Both the position numbers and the translations under genes were made by a program. From Polluticaenibacter yanchengensis (GTDB taxonomy: Bacteria > Bacteroidota > Bacteroidia > Chitinophagales > Chitinophagaceae): a DNA stretch of 64,000 bases. Positions within the stretch are counted from its first letter, which is position 1. Every line of letters starts with the position of its first letter. Positions 8,568 to 16,903 of the stretch are shown piece by piece. The stretch covers positions 62,001 through 126,000 of the forward strand of contig JAQGEF010000013.1 of assembly GCA_027854065.1 (NCBI GenBank). The letters run 5' to 3'. Below the pieces are notes generated by a model, which searched no databases, was not told the origin of the DNA, and worked only from the letters and a program-made list of their open reading frames with translations.

Positions 8568-10090
8568 TTTACATGGTTTAGAGTATTGGCAAAATTTAAA
8601 ACATCTTCAATGATCGTCCTGTCATTACTTAACCGGGGTACTTTATGTTGTCCGCCCAGTTTTCCTTTCTGTCTTAGCCAGTTACTGAATGTATCTTTCG
8701 GCATGATATTAATTTTCAGGCAGGTAAGAGCGATGTCCTTATGGCGTTTGGCATCATAGTCGCTGTTTACCTCCCTTATATTGTTATCCAGGTCGTAGCG
8801 GAACGCCTCAATGTTTTCAGGCACCCTTTCAAATTCAATCAGCCATTCATGGGCCCCGTTACCGGTGCTGCTGAAATATACCGGAGCTGCAGAGTAGTCT
8901 TTTACCACCGCGTTATGCTTTTCACAAGCTTTTGCCAGGGCAGTATCTGTATTTTCTATAATCACCTCCTCGCCAAATGCATTGATATAATGCTTTAACC
9001 TGCCACTGACCTTTACACGAAAGGGGTAACGTTCAGTAAACTGGATGGTATCGCCAATTAAATACCGCCATAAACCGCCGGTTGTAGTAATCACCGGTGC
9101 GTAGTTCTTACCAATTTCCACTTCAGCAAGGCCAATTGTTTTCGGGTTTTCTTTGCCATACTCATCCACCGGCATAAATTCATAAAAAATGCTATGGTTC
9201 AGGTATAGCAGCATCCCATTGTCATCTTCGTGGCTCATGCCTGCAAAAAATCCCTCACTGGCATTGTACATTTCCAGGTAGCGTACCGGGCCGCCAATAA
9301 TTTCTTCAAACTGTTTCCTGTAAGGAGCAAAAGAAACACCACCATGCATGTAAAGTTCCAGCGATGGCCACACTTCTTTCATACAGCTTTTGCCGGATAT
9401 TTCCAGTATTCTTTTAAATAAAACCAGGGTCCAGGTAGGAACACCACTAATACTGGTCACATTTTCGTACATCGTACTCAGTGCCAGTTGCTCAATCTTA
9501 TTCTCCCATTCGTCCAGCAATGCAATGCTCAATTCCGGCGTCCGTATCCACTCGCTCCATATAGGCGCGTTCTGCATAAGAATAGCGCTAAGATCACCGC
9601 TGTTAATATCATCATTAATAATATTTATTTTATGGCTGCCACCTATAACAAGCCCTTTGCCCGTTAGCAAATCACTGTCCGGGTAGTTGGCATAATATAA
9701 TGTCAGTACATCTTTATTACCCGCAAAATGGTTTTCATTCAGGCTTTCTTCACTTACAGGAATGTATTTGCTTCTATCACTCGTAGTGCCGCTACTTTTG
9801 GCAAACCATTCTATAGGCGTATTCCAGAGGACATTCTGTTCTCCCGCTACCATGCGGTCAATATAAGGTTTCAGGCTTTCGTAAGTGGATATAGGAACGA
9901 TGGATTTAAAATCCGATAATTTAAAAGTATTGGAGAAATTATACTTTTTGCCATATTCAGTATATTGTCCGTCAGTAATAAGTTGTTGCAATACATCGCG
10001 CTGAGCCTCTATAGGATGCTGCATCCAGTGCTCTATTTTGTTCATACGCAACCTGGCAAGTCTCGATATGGCAGGACTCAATATCTTCAT
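8564..10090 (-). CDS. GH3-family acyl-adenylating (auxin-responsive-like) enzyme
   Basis: 508 residues, whole length matching bacterial members of the GH3 family. AMP-binding signature SSGTTSDRSK at about 99-108, ASEGFFAG in the middle, and TTGGLWRYLIGDTI as the third adenylation motif. Plant GH3 enzymes adenylate a carboxylic acid and join it to an amino acid. In Bacteroidota the substrate is not known and there is no auxin context here, so only acyl-acid-amido synthetase-like activity is inferred. No membrane segment or signal peptide. It is followed by the overlapping 61-residue membrane protein. The 162-bp gap upstream to yidD shows no clear signal. Confidence 0.88.
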   Translation of the reverse strand: MKILSPAISRLARLRMNKIEHWMQHPIEAQRDVLQQLITDGQYTEYGKKYNFSNTFKLSDFKSIVPISTYESLKPYIDRMVAGEQNVLWNTPIEWFAKSSGTTSDRSKYIPVSEESLNENHFAGNKDVLTLYYANYPDSDLLTGKGLVIGGSHKINIINDDINSGDLSAILMQNAPIWSEWIRTPELSIALLDEWENKIEQLALSTMYENVTSISGVPTWTLVLFKRILEISGKSCMKEVWPSLELYMHGGVSFAPYRKQFEEIIGGPVRYLEMYNASEGFFAGMSHEDDNGMLLYLNHSIFYEFMPVDEYGKENPKTIGLAEVEIGKNYAPVITTTGGLWRYLIGDTIQFTERYPFRVKVSGRLKHYINAFGEEVIIENTDTALAKACEKHNAVVKDYSAAPVYFSSTGNGAHEWLIEFERVPENIEAFRYDLDNNIREVNSDYDAKRHKDIALTCLKINIMPKDTFSNWLRQKGKLGGQHKVPRLSNDRTIIEDVLNFANTLNHVK

Positions 10091-10252
10091 TAAGGTTATT
10101 CTTATTTGTTATGTGCGCATCGCTGTTTATAGCCACGCAAAATACTAACTATTATCAAACTGTAATGACAGGTGCCAATAACCAATTCAGGCCCACCTGG
10201 TTATCTGCTCCTCAAAGATTATTTGCTAACGCTACCTTATATTCCATCCCCG

Positions 10253-10537
10253 CTATGGTACAGGGTCGGGGCCACTGCCGCCCCATGGATTGCAACTTAC
10301 AATCCTTTTCAAACTTAACCAAAAACCCTTAAAAATACCGTACTTTTTAAATGCTTCCAGCGAATATTGGCTACATGTAGGCGTGTAACGGCATTTGGGC
10401 CCCAAAACCGGGCTGATGACCAATTGATAGAATCTGATTAACAAAATAAATGGGAAGGCTAAAATCCTGAATAGAATATTGGCTTGCTTTGGCTTATTAC
10501 CATCCGTCTCAAACGCATCTTTACAACAACTCTTCAT
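10253..10537 (-). CDS. yidD: membrane protein insertion efficiency factor YidD
   Basis: 94 residues. The family core is clear: [26 protein letters not shown] and a downstream GGSGPDPVP, including the conserved cysteines. YidD is a small membrane-associated factor that assists YidC-dependent insertion. Its start overlaps the end of rnpA by 17 nt, the classic rpmH-rnpA-yidD order. The yidC gene itself is not adjacent. Confidence 0.95.
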   Translation of the reverse strand: MKSCCKDAFETDGNKPKQANILFRILAFPFILLIRFYQLVISPVLGPKCRYTPTCSQYSLEAFKKYGIFKGFWLSLKRIVSCNPWGGSGPDPVP

Positions 10538-10922
10538 TTCTATCTACCAACAATTTATTTAGTTTTACCAGCGCCGTCTTCATTTTTGTATGAATGAAAT
10601 CAAATTCCGGCAATTGATGATGTGTAAATATAATAAAAATTTGTAGTTCCTTGTTTACGGGAACCGATAAAATGGCGTCTCGCTGAAGCCTGTAAGCCTC
10701 TTTTAACAATCGTTTGGTTGTATTGCGCTTGTTAGCACGTTTAAAGTACCGCTTGCTAACCGCAAAACCGGCTTTAATATTTGGTTCGTCAGGGTTGGTG
10801 TGTTCTTTAAGACTATATATGATTTTTACCGGGTGTACAAATAAAGATTTACCGCTACCAAACAGGGTTTGAATGTCGGTGCGGCTTTTCATTCTTTCAT
10901 TTTTTCCTAAGGTAAAAGGCAT
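10521..10922 (-). CDS. rnpA: ribonuclease P protein component
   Basis: 133 residues. The RNR-type motif region ([18 protein letters not shown]) identifies the protein subunit of RNase P, which helps the RNA subunit process tRNA 5' ends. I use ATG 10922 ([12 protein letters not shown]). The longer frame back to 10979 would translate the terminator hairpin at 10953-10974 and has no family match. It lies downstream of rpmH with that hairpin in between, so its expression probably depends on read-through or a weak internal promoter. Confidence 0.93.
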   Translation of the reverse strand: MPFTLGKNERMKSRTDIQTLFGSGKSLFVHPVKIIYSLKEHTNPDEPNIKAGFAVSKRYFKRANKRNTTKRLLKEAYRLQRDAILSVPVNKELQIFIIFTHHQLPEFDFIHTKMKTALVKLNKLLVDRNEELL

Positions 10923-10947
10923 AATTAATTGATAGTCTTCAAGAATT

Positions 10948-10974
10948 AAAAAGCCTCCGATGGTGATCGGAGGC
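10948..10974 (-). terminator. terminator/attenuator between rpmH and rnpA
   Basis: On the minus strand GCCTCCGAT, loop CACC, ATCGGAGGC, then TTTTTAATTC. The perfect 9-bp stem lies 26 nt before the rnpA start and would limit rnpA-yidD transcription relative to rpmH. Confidence 0.85.
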
Positions 10975-11018
10975 CTCATTATATGTTGCGGTAATAATAA
11001 TATTACCTACCCAAGTAA

Positions 11019-11174
11019 TTACTTAAGTTTACTTTCGTCACTAACAGTCAGTTTATGACGACCTTTTGCACGACGGCTTGCAAGCACTTTACGGCCATTA
11101 GCAGTTTGCATACGCTTACGGAAACCGTGAACGTTTTTACGACGGCGATTACTTGGTTGAAATGTACGTTTCAT
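11019..11174 (-). CDS. rpmH: 50S ribosomal protein L34
   Basis: 51 residues: [18 protein letters not shown]..., with [22 protein letters not shown] in the middle, the near-invariant L34 sequence. Compared with ~44-52 residues elsewhere, the tail ([11 protein letters not shown]) is a normal Bacteroidota extension. First gene of the rpmH-rnpA-yidD cluster, transcribed from a good promoter about 100 bp upstream. Confidence 0.98.
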   Translation of the reverse strand: MKRTFQPSNRRRKNVHGFRKRMQTANGRKVLASRRAKGRHKLTVSDESKLK

Positions 11175-11276
11175 ATCTTTTTTATTTCAATAAATTTTTA
11201 ACAAATAACCGATTCAGCATCGGCGATAACAAACCAAACGATAAATGACCATTATTTATCGTGTGTGAAAGGGCAG

Positions 11277-11309
11277 CAAAAGTACGGCAAAAAAACAATT
11301 TGAACCAAA
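11277..11309 (-). promoter_or_regulatory. rpmH promoter
   Basis: On the minus strand TTTG (11309-11306), a 21-bp spacer, then TACTTTTG (11284-11277), a full match to the Bacteroidota -33/-7 consensus. It leaves a leader of about 95 nt before the rpmH ATG. Confidence 0.7.
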
Positions 11310-11380
11310 TATTTCCTGTAAAAGCAGGCAAAATTATAAAAAAGCAAATATATCTTCCTATTATTAGTTCATTTTTAATC

Positions 11381-11498
11381 ATTTGGGGCTGTCAACATTT
11401 GTATTTTATTCGGCAATGGTCCGGCGTACTGCAGGGTGCCGTACTCCTGGCGTCGTACCGCCGGCAGAGGCCGGCGCCTGCTGTCCACCGCAGCCCGT
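11381..11498 (+). repeat. dispersed intergenic element, family A, copy c
   Basis: Begins ATTTGGGGCTGTC, then ACATTTG, TCCGGCGTACTGCAGGGTG and internal GC-rich inverted stretches, and ends GCTGTCCACCGCAGCCC. It is the reverse of copies b and d in sequence. It sits in the divergent gap between rpmH and the small gene at 11577. Confidence 0.75.
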
Positions 11499-11576
11499 GA
11501 ACAGAGGAATCGTCAGTCAACTATTTCAAAAGGTCATAATTTTTCCTATTTTGCTTTAGTAAATAAGCATTATATC

Positions 11577-11981
11577 ATGAAATCATATATAGTAGCAGGT
11601 ATTATATTTTTGGTCGCATTTATATTTCAGCTTAGACGAAATGCTGAAGTAAATGATATTGTAGAATATGGACAAACGGAAAAGGTTGTTATTATAGATA
11701 AAACAGATAACTGTACAAATAACACCAGAAATACAAACAACGTAACAATTAAAACAAAAAGAGCATCTATTTACAGAATATCAATAGCCTATAAGGAGTG
11801 TGTAAAGCTGAATATCGGAGACTCTATTTTAATCAGGTACATGAATGACCGAAAAGATGTATTAAGAGTATATAATTACAATAAACCAGAAACTGTTAAA
11901 AAAACGAATATTGACGCATACCTCTTCTTGGTCATTAGTTTAGCTTTTTTTATTGGTGCATTTATCAACAGGAGCAAGTAA
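11577..11981 (+). CDS. small two-helix membrane protein with extracytoplasmic domain
   Basis: 134 residues from ATG 11577. The frame is open further upstream only because it crosses the GC-rich repeat. One hydrophobic helix at about 3-19, an ~85-residue beta-rich domain (VVIIDKTDNC ... YRISIAYKECVKLNIGDSILIRY), and a second helix at about 113-130. Topology and pattern recall DUF3592-like proteins, but I do not recognise the family firmly. The base composition is clearly more AT-rich than its neighbours (many AAA, ATA and AAT codons), and it follows a repeat, so recent acquisition is possible. It stands alone between rpmH and the helicase. Confidence 0.6.
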   Translation: MKSYIVAGIIFLVAFIFQLRRNAEVNDIVEYGQTEKVVIIDKTDNCTNNTRNTNNVTIKTKRASIYRISIAYKECVKLNIGDSILIRYMNDRKDVLRVYNYNKPETVKKTNIDAYLFLVISLAFFIGAFINRSK

Positions 11982-12134
11982 TTTTCTTATTTTATTTATC
12001 AAACTTTGTTCTCTTCATAAGAGAAATTTAATTATAACTTAAACAAGAGATCTAAAAGCTTTAATTTAAAGTAATCTTAGTCTTGTTAATCTCCCCGTTC
12101 AGACTCTATTCGTTATTTGTTTTAAGTTTGTACC

Positions 12135-14330
12135 ATGATTGAAAAAAATGAATGGTTTACAATAGCCGAAAACTTTGTAAAAAATACAAGTTGTCATCTA
12201 TTCATTACCGGGAAAGCCGGTACGGGCAAAACCACGTTTTTAAAAAGTATCAGGGATAATACCAATAAGAAATCAGTCGTATTGGCGCCTACCGGTGTTG
12301 CCGCCATCAATGCAGGCGGGGTAACACTGCATTCGTTTTTTCAATTGCCATTCGGCCCTTTCTTGCCGGACAATAAAGGCATGACCTTGCACCATACCAA
12401 CGCCAACGATATTTATTCAATCATCAGTAATTCAAAAATCAATAAGCAGCGCCGGGCATTGTTCAATGAAATTGAGTTAATGATAATAGACGAAGCCAGC
12501 ATGCTTCGTGCAGATACGTTCGATGCCATTGATACTATCTTACGGCATTACCGCCATCAGCCCAATGAACCTTTCGGCGGCGTACAGGTTGTATTAATAG
12601 GCGATCTGTTTCAATTGCCACCCGTAATAAAGGACGATGAGCTTACTTTGTTAAGCCAGTATTATTCAAGCCCGTTTTTCTTTGGCTCTAAAGTGGCGGA
12701 AAAAGCTAATTTTCTAAAAATAGAACTACGGAAAATCTACCGCCAGTCTGACCAGGCTTTTATTAATATTCTCAATAATATAAGGAACAAGACTTTTTCA
12801 GGTCATGACCTGGAGGTATTAAACAGTAAACTCAATACCAGTTTCAATCCCATTGGCGAAAAAGAAAAATACATCATCCTATGTACGCACAATTACAGGG
12901 CCAACCAGATCAACCAGGATGCATTAAACGATCTGGATGGTAAAATGTATGCTTACCAGGGAGAAATCAAAGGCGATTTTAATGAATATAACCTCCCGGT
13001 AGAAAAAGCGTTACAGTTGAAAGTAGGCGCCCAGGTCATGTTCATAAAAAACGATGTAGGGGAAGAGCGCCGGTATTACAATGGCAAACTCGGTACAGTA
13101 TTAAAGCTAACTGAAAACGCGATCACTGTTTTATTAGCAGATAGCGATACCGAAATAGTGCTGGAAAAAGAAGTGTGGCGGAATATCCGGTATGTACTCA
13201 ATGAAACCGATAACAGCATTGAAGAAGAAGAAATGGGGAGTTACTCACAGTTCCCCATCCGGCTGGCCTGGGCCGTCACCATTCATAAAAGCCAGGGCCT
13301 TACTTTCGACCATGCGGTGATAGATGCCGGGCAAAGCTTTGCCCCCGGGCAGGTGTATGTCGCCCTAAGCCGGTGTACTTCTTTAAACGGTATAGTCCTT
13401 TACAGCAAAATATTACCGCACAGTATTTCTACAGATAATAATGTGGTCGAGTACATGAGTATGGAACAGGAAGCGGACGCGATCCGGAATACTTACGAAA
13501 ATGAGAAAGCCATATTTGAATCAAAGCAACTGGTATCGGCATTTAACCTGAAGAAAATAATAGAGCAGGTAAGGGTTTGGATAGAAAATATACCCAAAAG
13601 GAAAGTCGAAAAAAAAGCCGACTACCTGATGCTTGCCAAGAATATTCACCATGCTTTACTGAAGCATCAGCAAATAGCCATTACGTTTGAAGCACAAATA
13701 AAAAAGTTGCTGACACATTACAACGAAACTTCCGAATTTGATTTGCTGGCAGAAAGAATCAACAAAGGCATGTCTTATTTTTTCGAGGTGCTCAATAATG
13801 ATTTAATCAAGCCGCTAAGTGAGCATGTATCAAAGGATCTGGCCAGTGAAAAGAATGTAAAGAAATACCTGGAAGATATCGGGAACATTCAACTGGCAGC
13901 AAACAGTTACTGTTTACTGGTTTACCACCTTACATATGATAACAGGACATTTAATGAAGGCGTAGCGTTACCGAAAATCCTGGAATCGAAAGCGGAGACG
14001 GATAAGAGAAAAGGTAAAGGAGGAACACAGCAGGAGTCGCTGGATTTATTTAAAAACAAACACTCCATAGAAGAAATTGCGGCGATGCGTAGCCTGACAG
14101 TCAGTACCATTCAGAATCACTTAGCAGGGTTTATACCAACCGGTATGATTTCTATTAACGATTTAATCAGTCAGCAAGTATATCACAAAATAGAAGCCGT
14201 AATAAAGGAAAATCCCAATGATTTGTCGTTAGGAAATCTTAAAGGAAAATTGCCGTCTGAAATTTCATACGGAGAAATAAGAATCGCGCTGACACATTAT
14301 CAATGGGCAAATGCAGAAGGAAAGAAATGA
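12135..14330 (+). CDS. Pif1/RecD-like helicase with C-terminal HTH
   Basis: 731 residues. Superfamily-1B helicase motifs in order: Walker A GKAGTGKT at 26-33, IIDEAS about 116, TIHKSQG about 381 and VALSR about 409. These give an ATP-dependent 5'-3' DNA helicase of the Pif1 type. A helical linker follows, and at about 635-672 comes a helix-turn-helix (HSIEEIAAMRSLTVSTIQNHL) of the kind found at the C-terminus of some RecQ proteins, probably for DNA binding. Common in Bacteroidota as a single-gene unit. TAAGTTTG at 12123-12130 would be a -7 element almost abutting ATG 12135, so a very short or leaderless mRNA is possible. Confidence 0.92.
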   Translation: MIEKNEWFTIAENFVKNTSCHLFITGKAGTGKTTFLKSIRDNTNKKSVVLAPTGVAAINAGGVTLHSFFQLPFGPFLPDNKGMTLHHTNANDIYSIISNSKINKQRRALFNEIELMIIDEASMLRADTFDAIDTILRHYRHQPNEPFGGVQVVLIGDLFQLPPVIKDDELTLLSQYYSSPFFFGSKVAEKANFLKIELRKIYRQSDQAFINILNNIRNKTFSGHDLEVLNSKLNTSFNPIGEKEKYIILCTHNYRANQINQDALNDLDGKMYAYQGEIKGDFNEYNLPVEKALQLKVGAQVMFIKNDVGEERRYYNGKLGTVLKLTENAITVLLADSDTEIVLEKEVWRNIRYVLNETDNSIEEEEMGSYSQFPIRLAWAVTIHKSQGLTFDHAVIDAGQSFAPGQVYVALSRCTSLNGIVLYSKILPHSISTDNNVVEYMSMEQEADAIRNTYENEKAIFESKQLVSAFNLKKIIEQVRVWIENIPKRKVEKKADYLMLAKNIHHALLKHQQIAITFEAQIKKLLTHYNETSEFDLLAERINKGMSYFFEVLNNDLIKPLSEHVSKDLASEKNVKKYLEDIGNIQLAANSYCLLVYHLTYDNRTFNEGVALPKILESKAETDKRKGKGGTQQESLDLFKNKHSIEEIAAMRSLTVSTIQNHLAGFIPTGMISINDLISQQVYHKIEAVIKENPNDLSLGNLKGKLPSEISYGEIRIALTHYQWANAEGKK

Positions 14331-14365
14331 TATTAAATGCCACGGAATAATGGGGCATCATAAAA

Positions 14366-14390
14366 AAAGGCAGATGCTTAATCTGCCTTT
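14366..14390. terminator. bidirectional terminator between helicase and cca genes
   Basis: AAAGGCAGAT, loop GCTTA, ATCTGCCTTT, a perfect 10-bp stem with A-tract and T-tract on its two sides. It lies between convergent genes. Confidence 0.9.
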
Positions 14391-14395
14391 ATCTG

Positions 14396-15814
14396 TTAAT
14401 CAACTTTAGTTAACCCGTATTTTTTGCTTTCTTCCATTATAAAGTTGTAAGCAGCATTATATTCATTAGGAATAATGCCGTCCAGGATAGCATCCTTTAA
14501 AGCAGTTTTCAGATCTCCGACAACGCGGCTTGGCTCTAAGTTAAACATCTGCATGATCTCTTCCCCTTTAATTGGCGGTTGCCAGTCGCGCAGATGATCA
14601 CTTTTTTCAAGTTCAATACATCTGGTGCGGACAGCTTCAAAATTAGAGAGGAAACGACGGACCTTATTGATGTTTTTGCTCGTAATATCCGCTTCGCACA
14701 AAGTCATTAAATCATCGAAATCCGCTCCGGCATCAAATAATAAGCGGCGGATAGCACTGTCCGTGATGTTGGCCTTTGTTACGGAAATCGGGCGGAGATG
14801 CAATTCAACCAGTTTCTTTACGTAGCGCATTTCCTCCCCTAAAGGCAATTTAAAATGCTTGAATATTTTAGGCACCATACGTCCGCCAACCGTTTCATGC
14901 CCGTGGAATGTAAAGCCCGTGCCTTGCTCGAACCGTTTAGTGGCAGGTTTGCCAATATCGTGCAGGATCGCCGCCCAGCGCAACCATAAATTTTTGGTAT
15001 GAACGCTGATATTATCCAGTACCTGAATCGTATGATAAAAATTATCTTTATGCCCCATGCCTTCCACATTTTCTGCGCCGGCCAGATCCGCCATTTGCGG
15101 AAAAATGATTTGTAGCAATCCGCTGCGGTATAACAGATCGAAGCCGATAGAGGGCTTTTTGCTCAATATGATTTTATTCAGCTCATCCGTGATCCGTTCC
15201 ATAGAAACAATGCGGATCCGTTCTTTTTCCCGGGTAATCGCTTCAAACGTTTCCTCATGTATCTGGAACTGCAATTGCGATGCAAACCTGATTGCACGCA
15301 TCATCCGCAAAGGATCATCGCTAAAAGTGATGCCTGGTTCCAGTGGTGTTTTTATCAGTTTTTGCTGCAGGTGGGCAATGCCGTTAAACGGATCCACCAG
15401 TTCTCCAAAACTTTGCGCATTAAGGCTTATCGCCATCGCATTAATAGTAAAGTCCCTGCGGTCCTGGTCATTCTCTATGGTGCCGGGTTCAACATCCGGC
15501 TTGCGGCTTTCCGATCGATAGCTTTCTTTACGGGCGCCAACAAACTCCAGTTCTATATCGGGTAATTTTATTTGTGCCGTGCCGAAAGTTTTAAACACAT
15601 TTACTTTAGGTACCGGGTTGAACTCCCGGGCCACCGCTTCCGCAAAAGCAATGCCGTCCCCAATGCACACTACATCCGCATCTTTAGTAGGACGGCCTAA
15701 AATTTTGTCACGCACAAAGCCCCCAATCAAATAAGCTTCCAGATTCAGGGAATCAGCGACTCTGCCAATTTTATTTAAAAGAAAGGACTCACGACCCGAC
15801 AAACTAAAATTCAT
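14396..15814 (-). CDS. cca: CCA tRNA nucleotidyltransferase / HD domain protein
   Basis: 472 residues. N-terminal polymerase-beta-like nucleotidyltransferase: AYLIGGFVRD at about 28, then DADVVCIG, RRDFTINAMAI and DPLRMMRAIRFA, the class II CCA/poly(A) polymerase pattern. C-terminal HD phosphohydrolase motif AAILHDIGKPAT. In this phylum a single such protein normally adds or repairs the CCA end of tRNAs. That fits the tRNA gene at 26046, which lacks an encoded CCA. Monocistronic, converging on the helicase. Confidence 0.93.
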   Translation of the reverse strand: MNFSLSGRESFLLNKIGRVADSLNLEAYLIGGFVRDKILGRPTKDADVVCIGDGIAFAEAVAREFNPVPKVNVFKTFGTAQIKLPDIELEFVGARKESYRSESRKPDVEPGTIENDQDRRDFTINAMAISLNAQSFGELVDPFNGIAHLQQKLIKTPLEPGITFSDDPLRMMRAIRFASQLQFQIHEETFEAITREKERIRIVSMERITDELNKIILSKKPSIGFDLLYRSGLLQIIFPQMADLAGAENVEGMGHKDNFYHTIQVLDNISVHTKNLWLRWAAILHDIGKPATKRFEQGTGFTFHGHETVGGRMVPKIFKHFKLPLGEEMRYVKKLVELHLRPISVTKANITDSAIRRLLFDAGADFDDLMTLCEADITSKNINKVRRFLSNFEAVRTRCIELEKSDHLRDWQPPIKGEEIMQMFNLEPSRVVGDLKTALKDAILDGIIPNEYNAAYNFIMEESKKYGLTKVD

Positions 15815-15847
15815 AGCTGCAAAAGTAAATAAGCTTTAATAAAATGA

Positions 15848-16756
15848 TTATGCTTTTTTAATAGATCGGTATTTGCTGGGACTAACGCCAATAACTTTAG
15901 AAAAACGCCTTGAAAAATAATAAGGGTCATCAAATCCTAAATTGTAGGCAATGTTTTTAATAGGTTCTTCTGTAAAATCCAGCTCCTGGCAGGCTTTCTG
16001 CATTTTCAGCTGTATAAAGTAATCAATAGGCGCATAGCCGGTCTTTTGTTTGAACAAGTTAGAGAAGCGGGAGACAGAGTAGTTGTTGGCACGGCTTATT
16101 TCTTCAAGGGAAATATTATCATTAATACGGTCCTTCATATATGAAATAGCCATATCCACACAACTGGTTTTATAACTTACCCGCTCCACATAGTGTTTAT
16201 CCTGGAAAACAAATAAGGTTAAAAGATGCCCCAGGCACATGTTGGAAAAGAGAAGGTTGTCGATACTGTAACCCTGCGACAGGGAATTGTAAATATTATT
16301 GTAGAGCTGTATTATTTCCGAGTTTTGTTTGATGAACATTGGCTCAAAATGCTCCACGAAAGCATTGGTTTCGTTAAAGAACGATAATGAATCTCCGCCA
16401 AAATGTATCCAGTAAATGCTCCAGGGGTGCGTTTCGTTGCTCCCGTAGGCATGCTCCACATTTTTGGGTAAAATGAAAAACTCATTGGCTTTAACGGTGT
16501 ACTTTTTATCATTTATTTTATACCAGCCTTCCCCGTCCACGCAATAAAACAAAAAGTTTTCCGGCAAACCCTTTTTACGGTAGGTATAATGCCCTACTGC
16601 TTTGGGGTAGTAGCCCAGGCTACATACATATAGCTGGTTTAAAAAACCGTTGTTCAGTATTTTAGATTTGATAATGGGTTTAGGGACTTCTATACGCTGA
16701 CGCCCCAAACCATGCCAAATGTTTTTATGCGAACCTGCAAGCACACCATTGTTCAT
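15848..16756 (-). CDS. AraC family transcriptional regulator
   Basis: 302 residues. The N-terminal ~180 residues form a cupin-like sensing domain (ENFLFYCVDGEGWYKIN ... EFFILPKNVEHAYG), typical of sugar-responsive AraC/RhaS regulators. The C-terminal ~100 residues carry two HTH units, ending in NIAYNLGFDDPYYFSRRFSKVIGVSPSKYR, the AraC signature. It would bind promoter DNA on effector binding. No sugar gene is adjacent: its divergent neighbour is the MutS-like gene and its 3' neighbour is cca. The target is therefore not evident from the context. Confidence 0.93.
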   Translation of the reverse strand: MNNGVLAGSHKNIWHGLGRQRIEVPKPIIKSKILNNGFLNQLYVCSLGYYPKAVGHYTYRKKGLPENFLFYCVDGEGWYKINDKKYTVKANEFFILPKNVEHAYGSNETHPWSIYWIHFGGDSLSFFNETNAFVEHFEPMFIKQNSEIIQLYNNIYNSLSQGYSIDNLLFSNMCLGHLLTLFVFQDKHYVERVSYKTSCVDMAISYMKDRINDNISLEEISRANNYSVSRFSNLFKQKTGYAPIDYFIQLKMQKACQELDFTEEPIKNIAYNLGFDDPYYFSRRFSKVIGVSPSKYRSIKKA

Positions 16757-16903
16757 AACTTAGCCGGATTAATAAAGCGAATATAGCAAACATGGATTAT
16801 TTTACTGAATTTTATCCTCATTTTAGCCGGCTAAATAAGATAGTTTATCCATTCTATAACAGGTTTTGAATAATAGAATCAGATATTTGTAAAAAATCTG
16901 TTC

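Noticed and set aside
8564..10090. Auxin or plant-hormone pathway
   Set aside because: The GH3 family name reflects plant members only; nothing else in the window supports hormone chemistry.
10923..10979. Longer rnpA start
   Set aside because: It would translate the rpmH terminator hairpin; the family N-terminus begins at 10922.
11436..11576. N-terminal extension of the small membrane gene
   Set aside because: The extra 47 residues are translated repeat sequence (Arg-rich); ATG 11577 gives a normal membrane protein start.
15057..15521. 154-residue plus-strand frame
   Set aside because: Antisense shadow of the cca gene.
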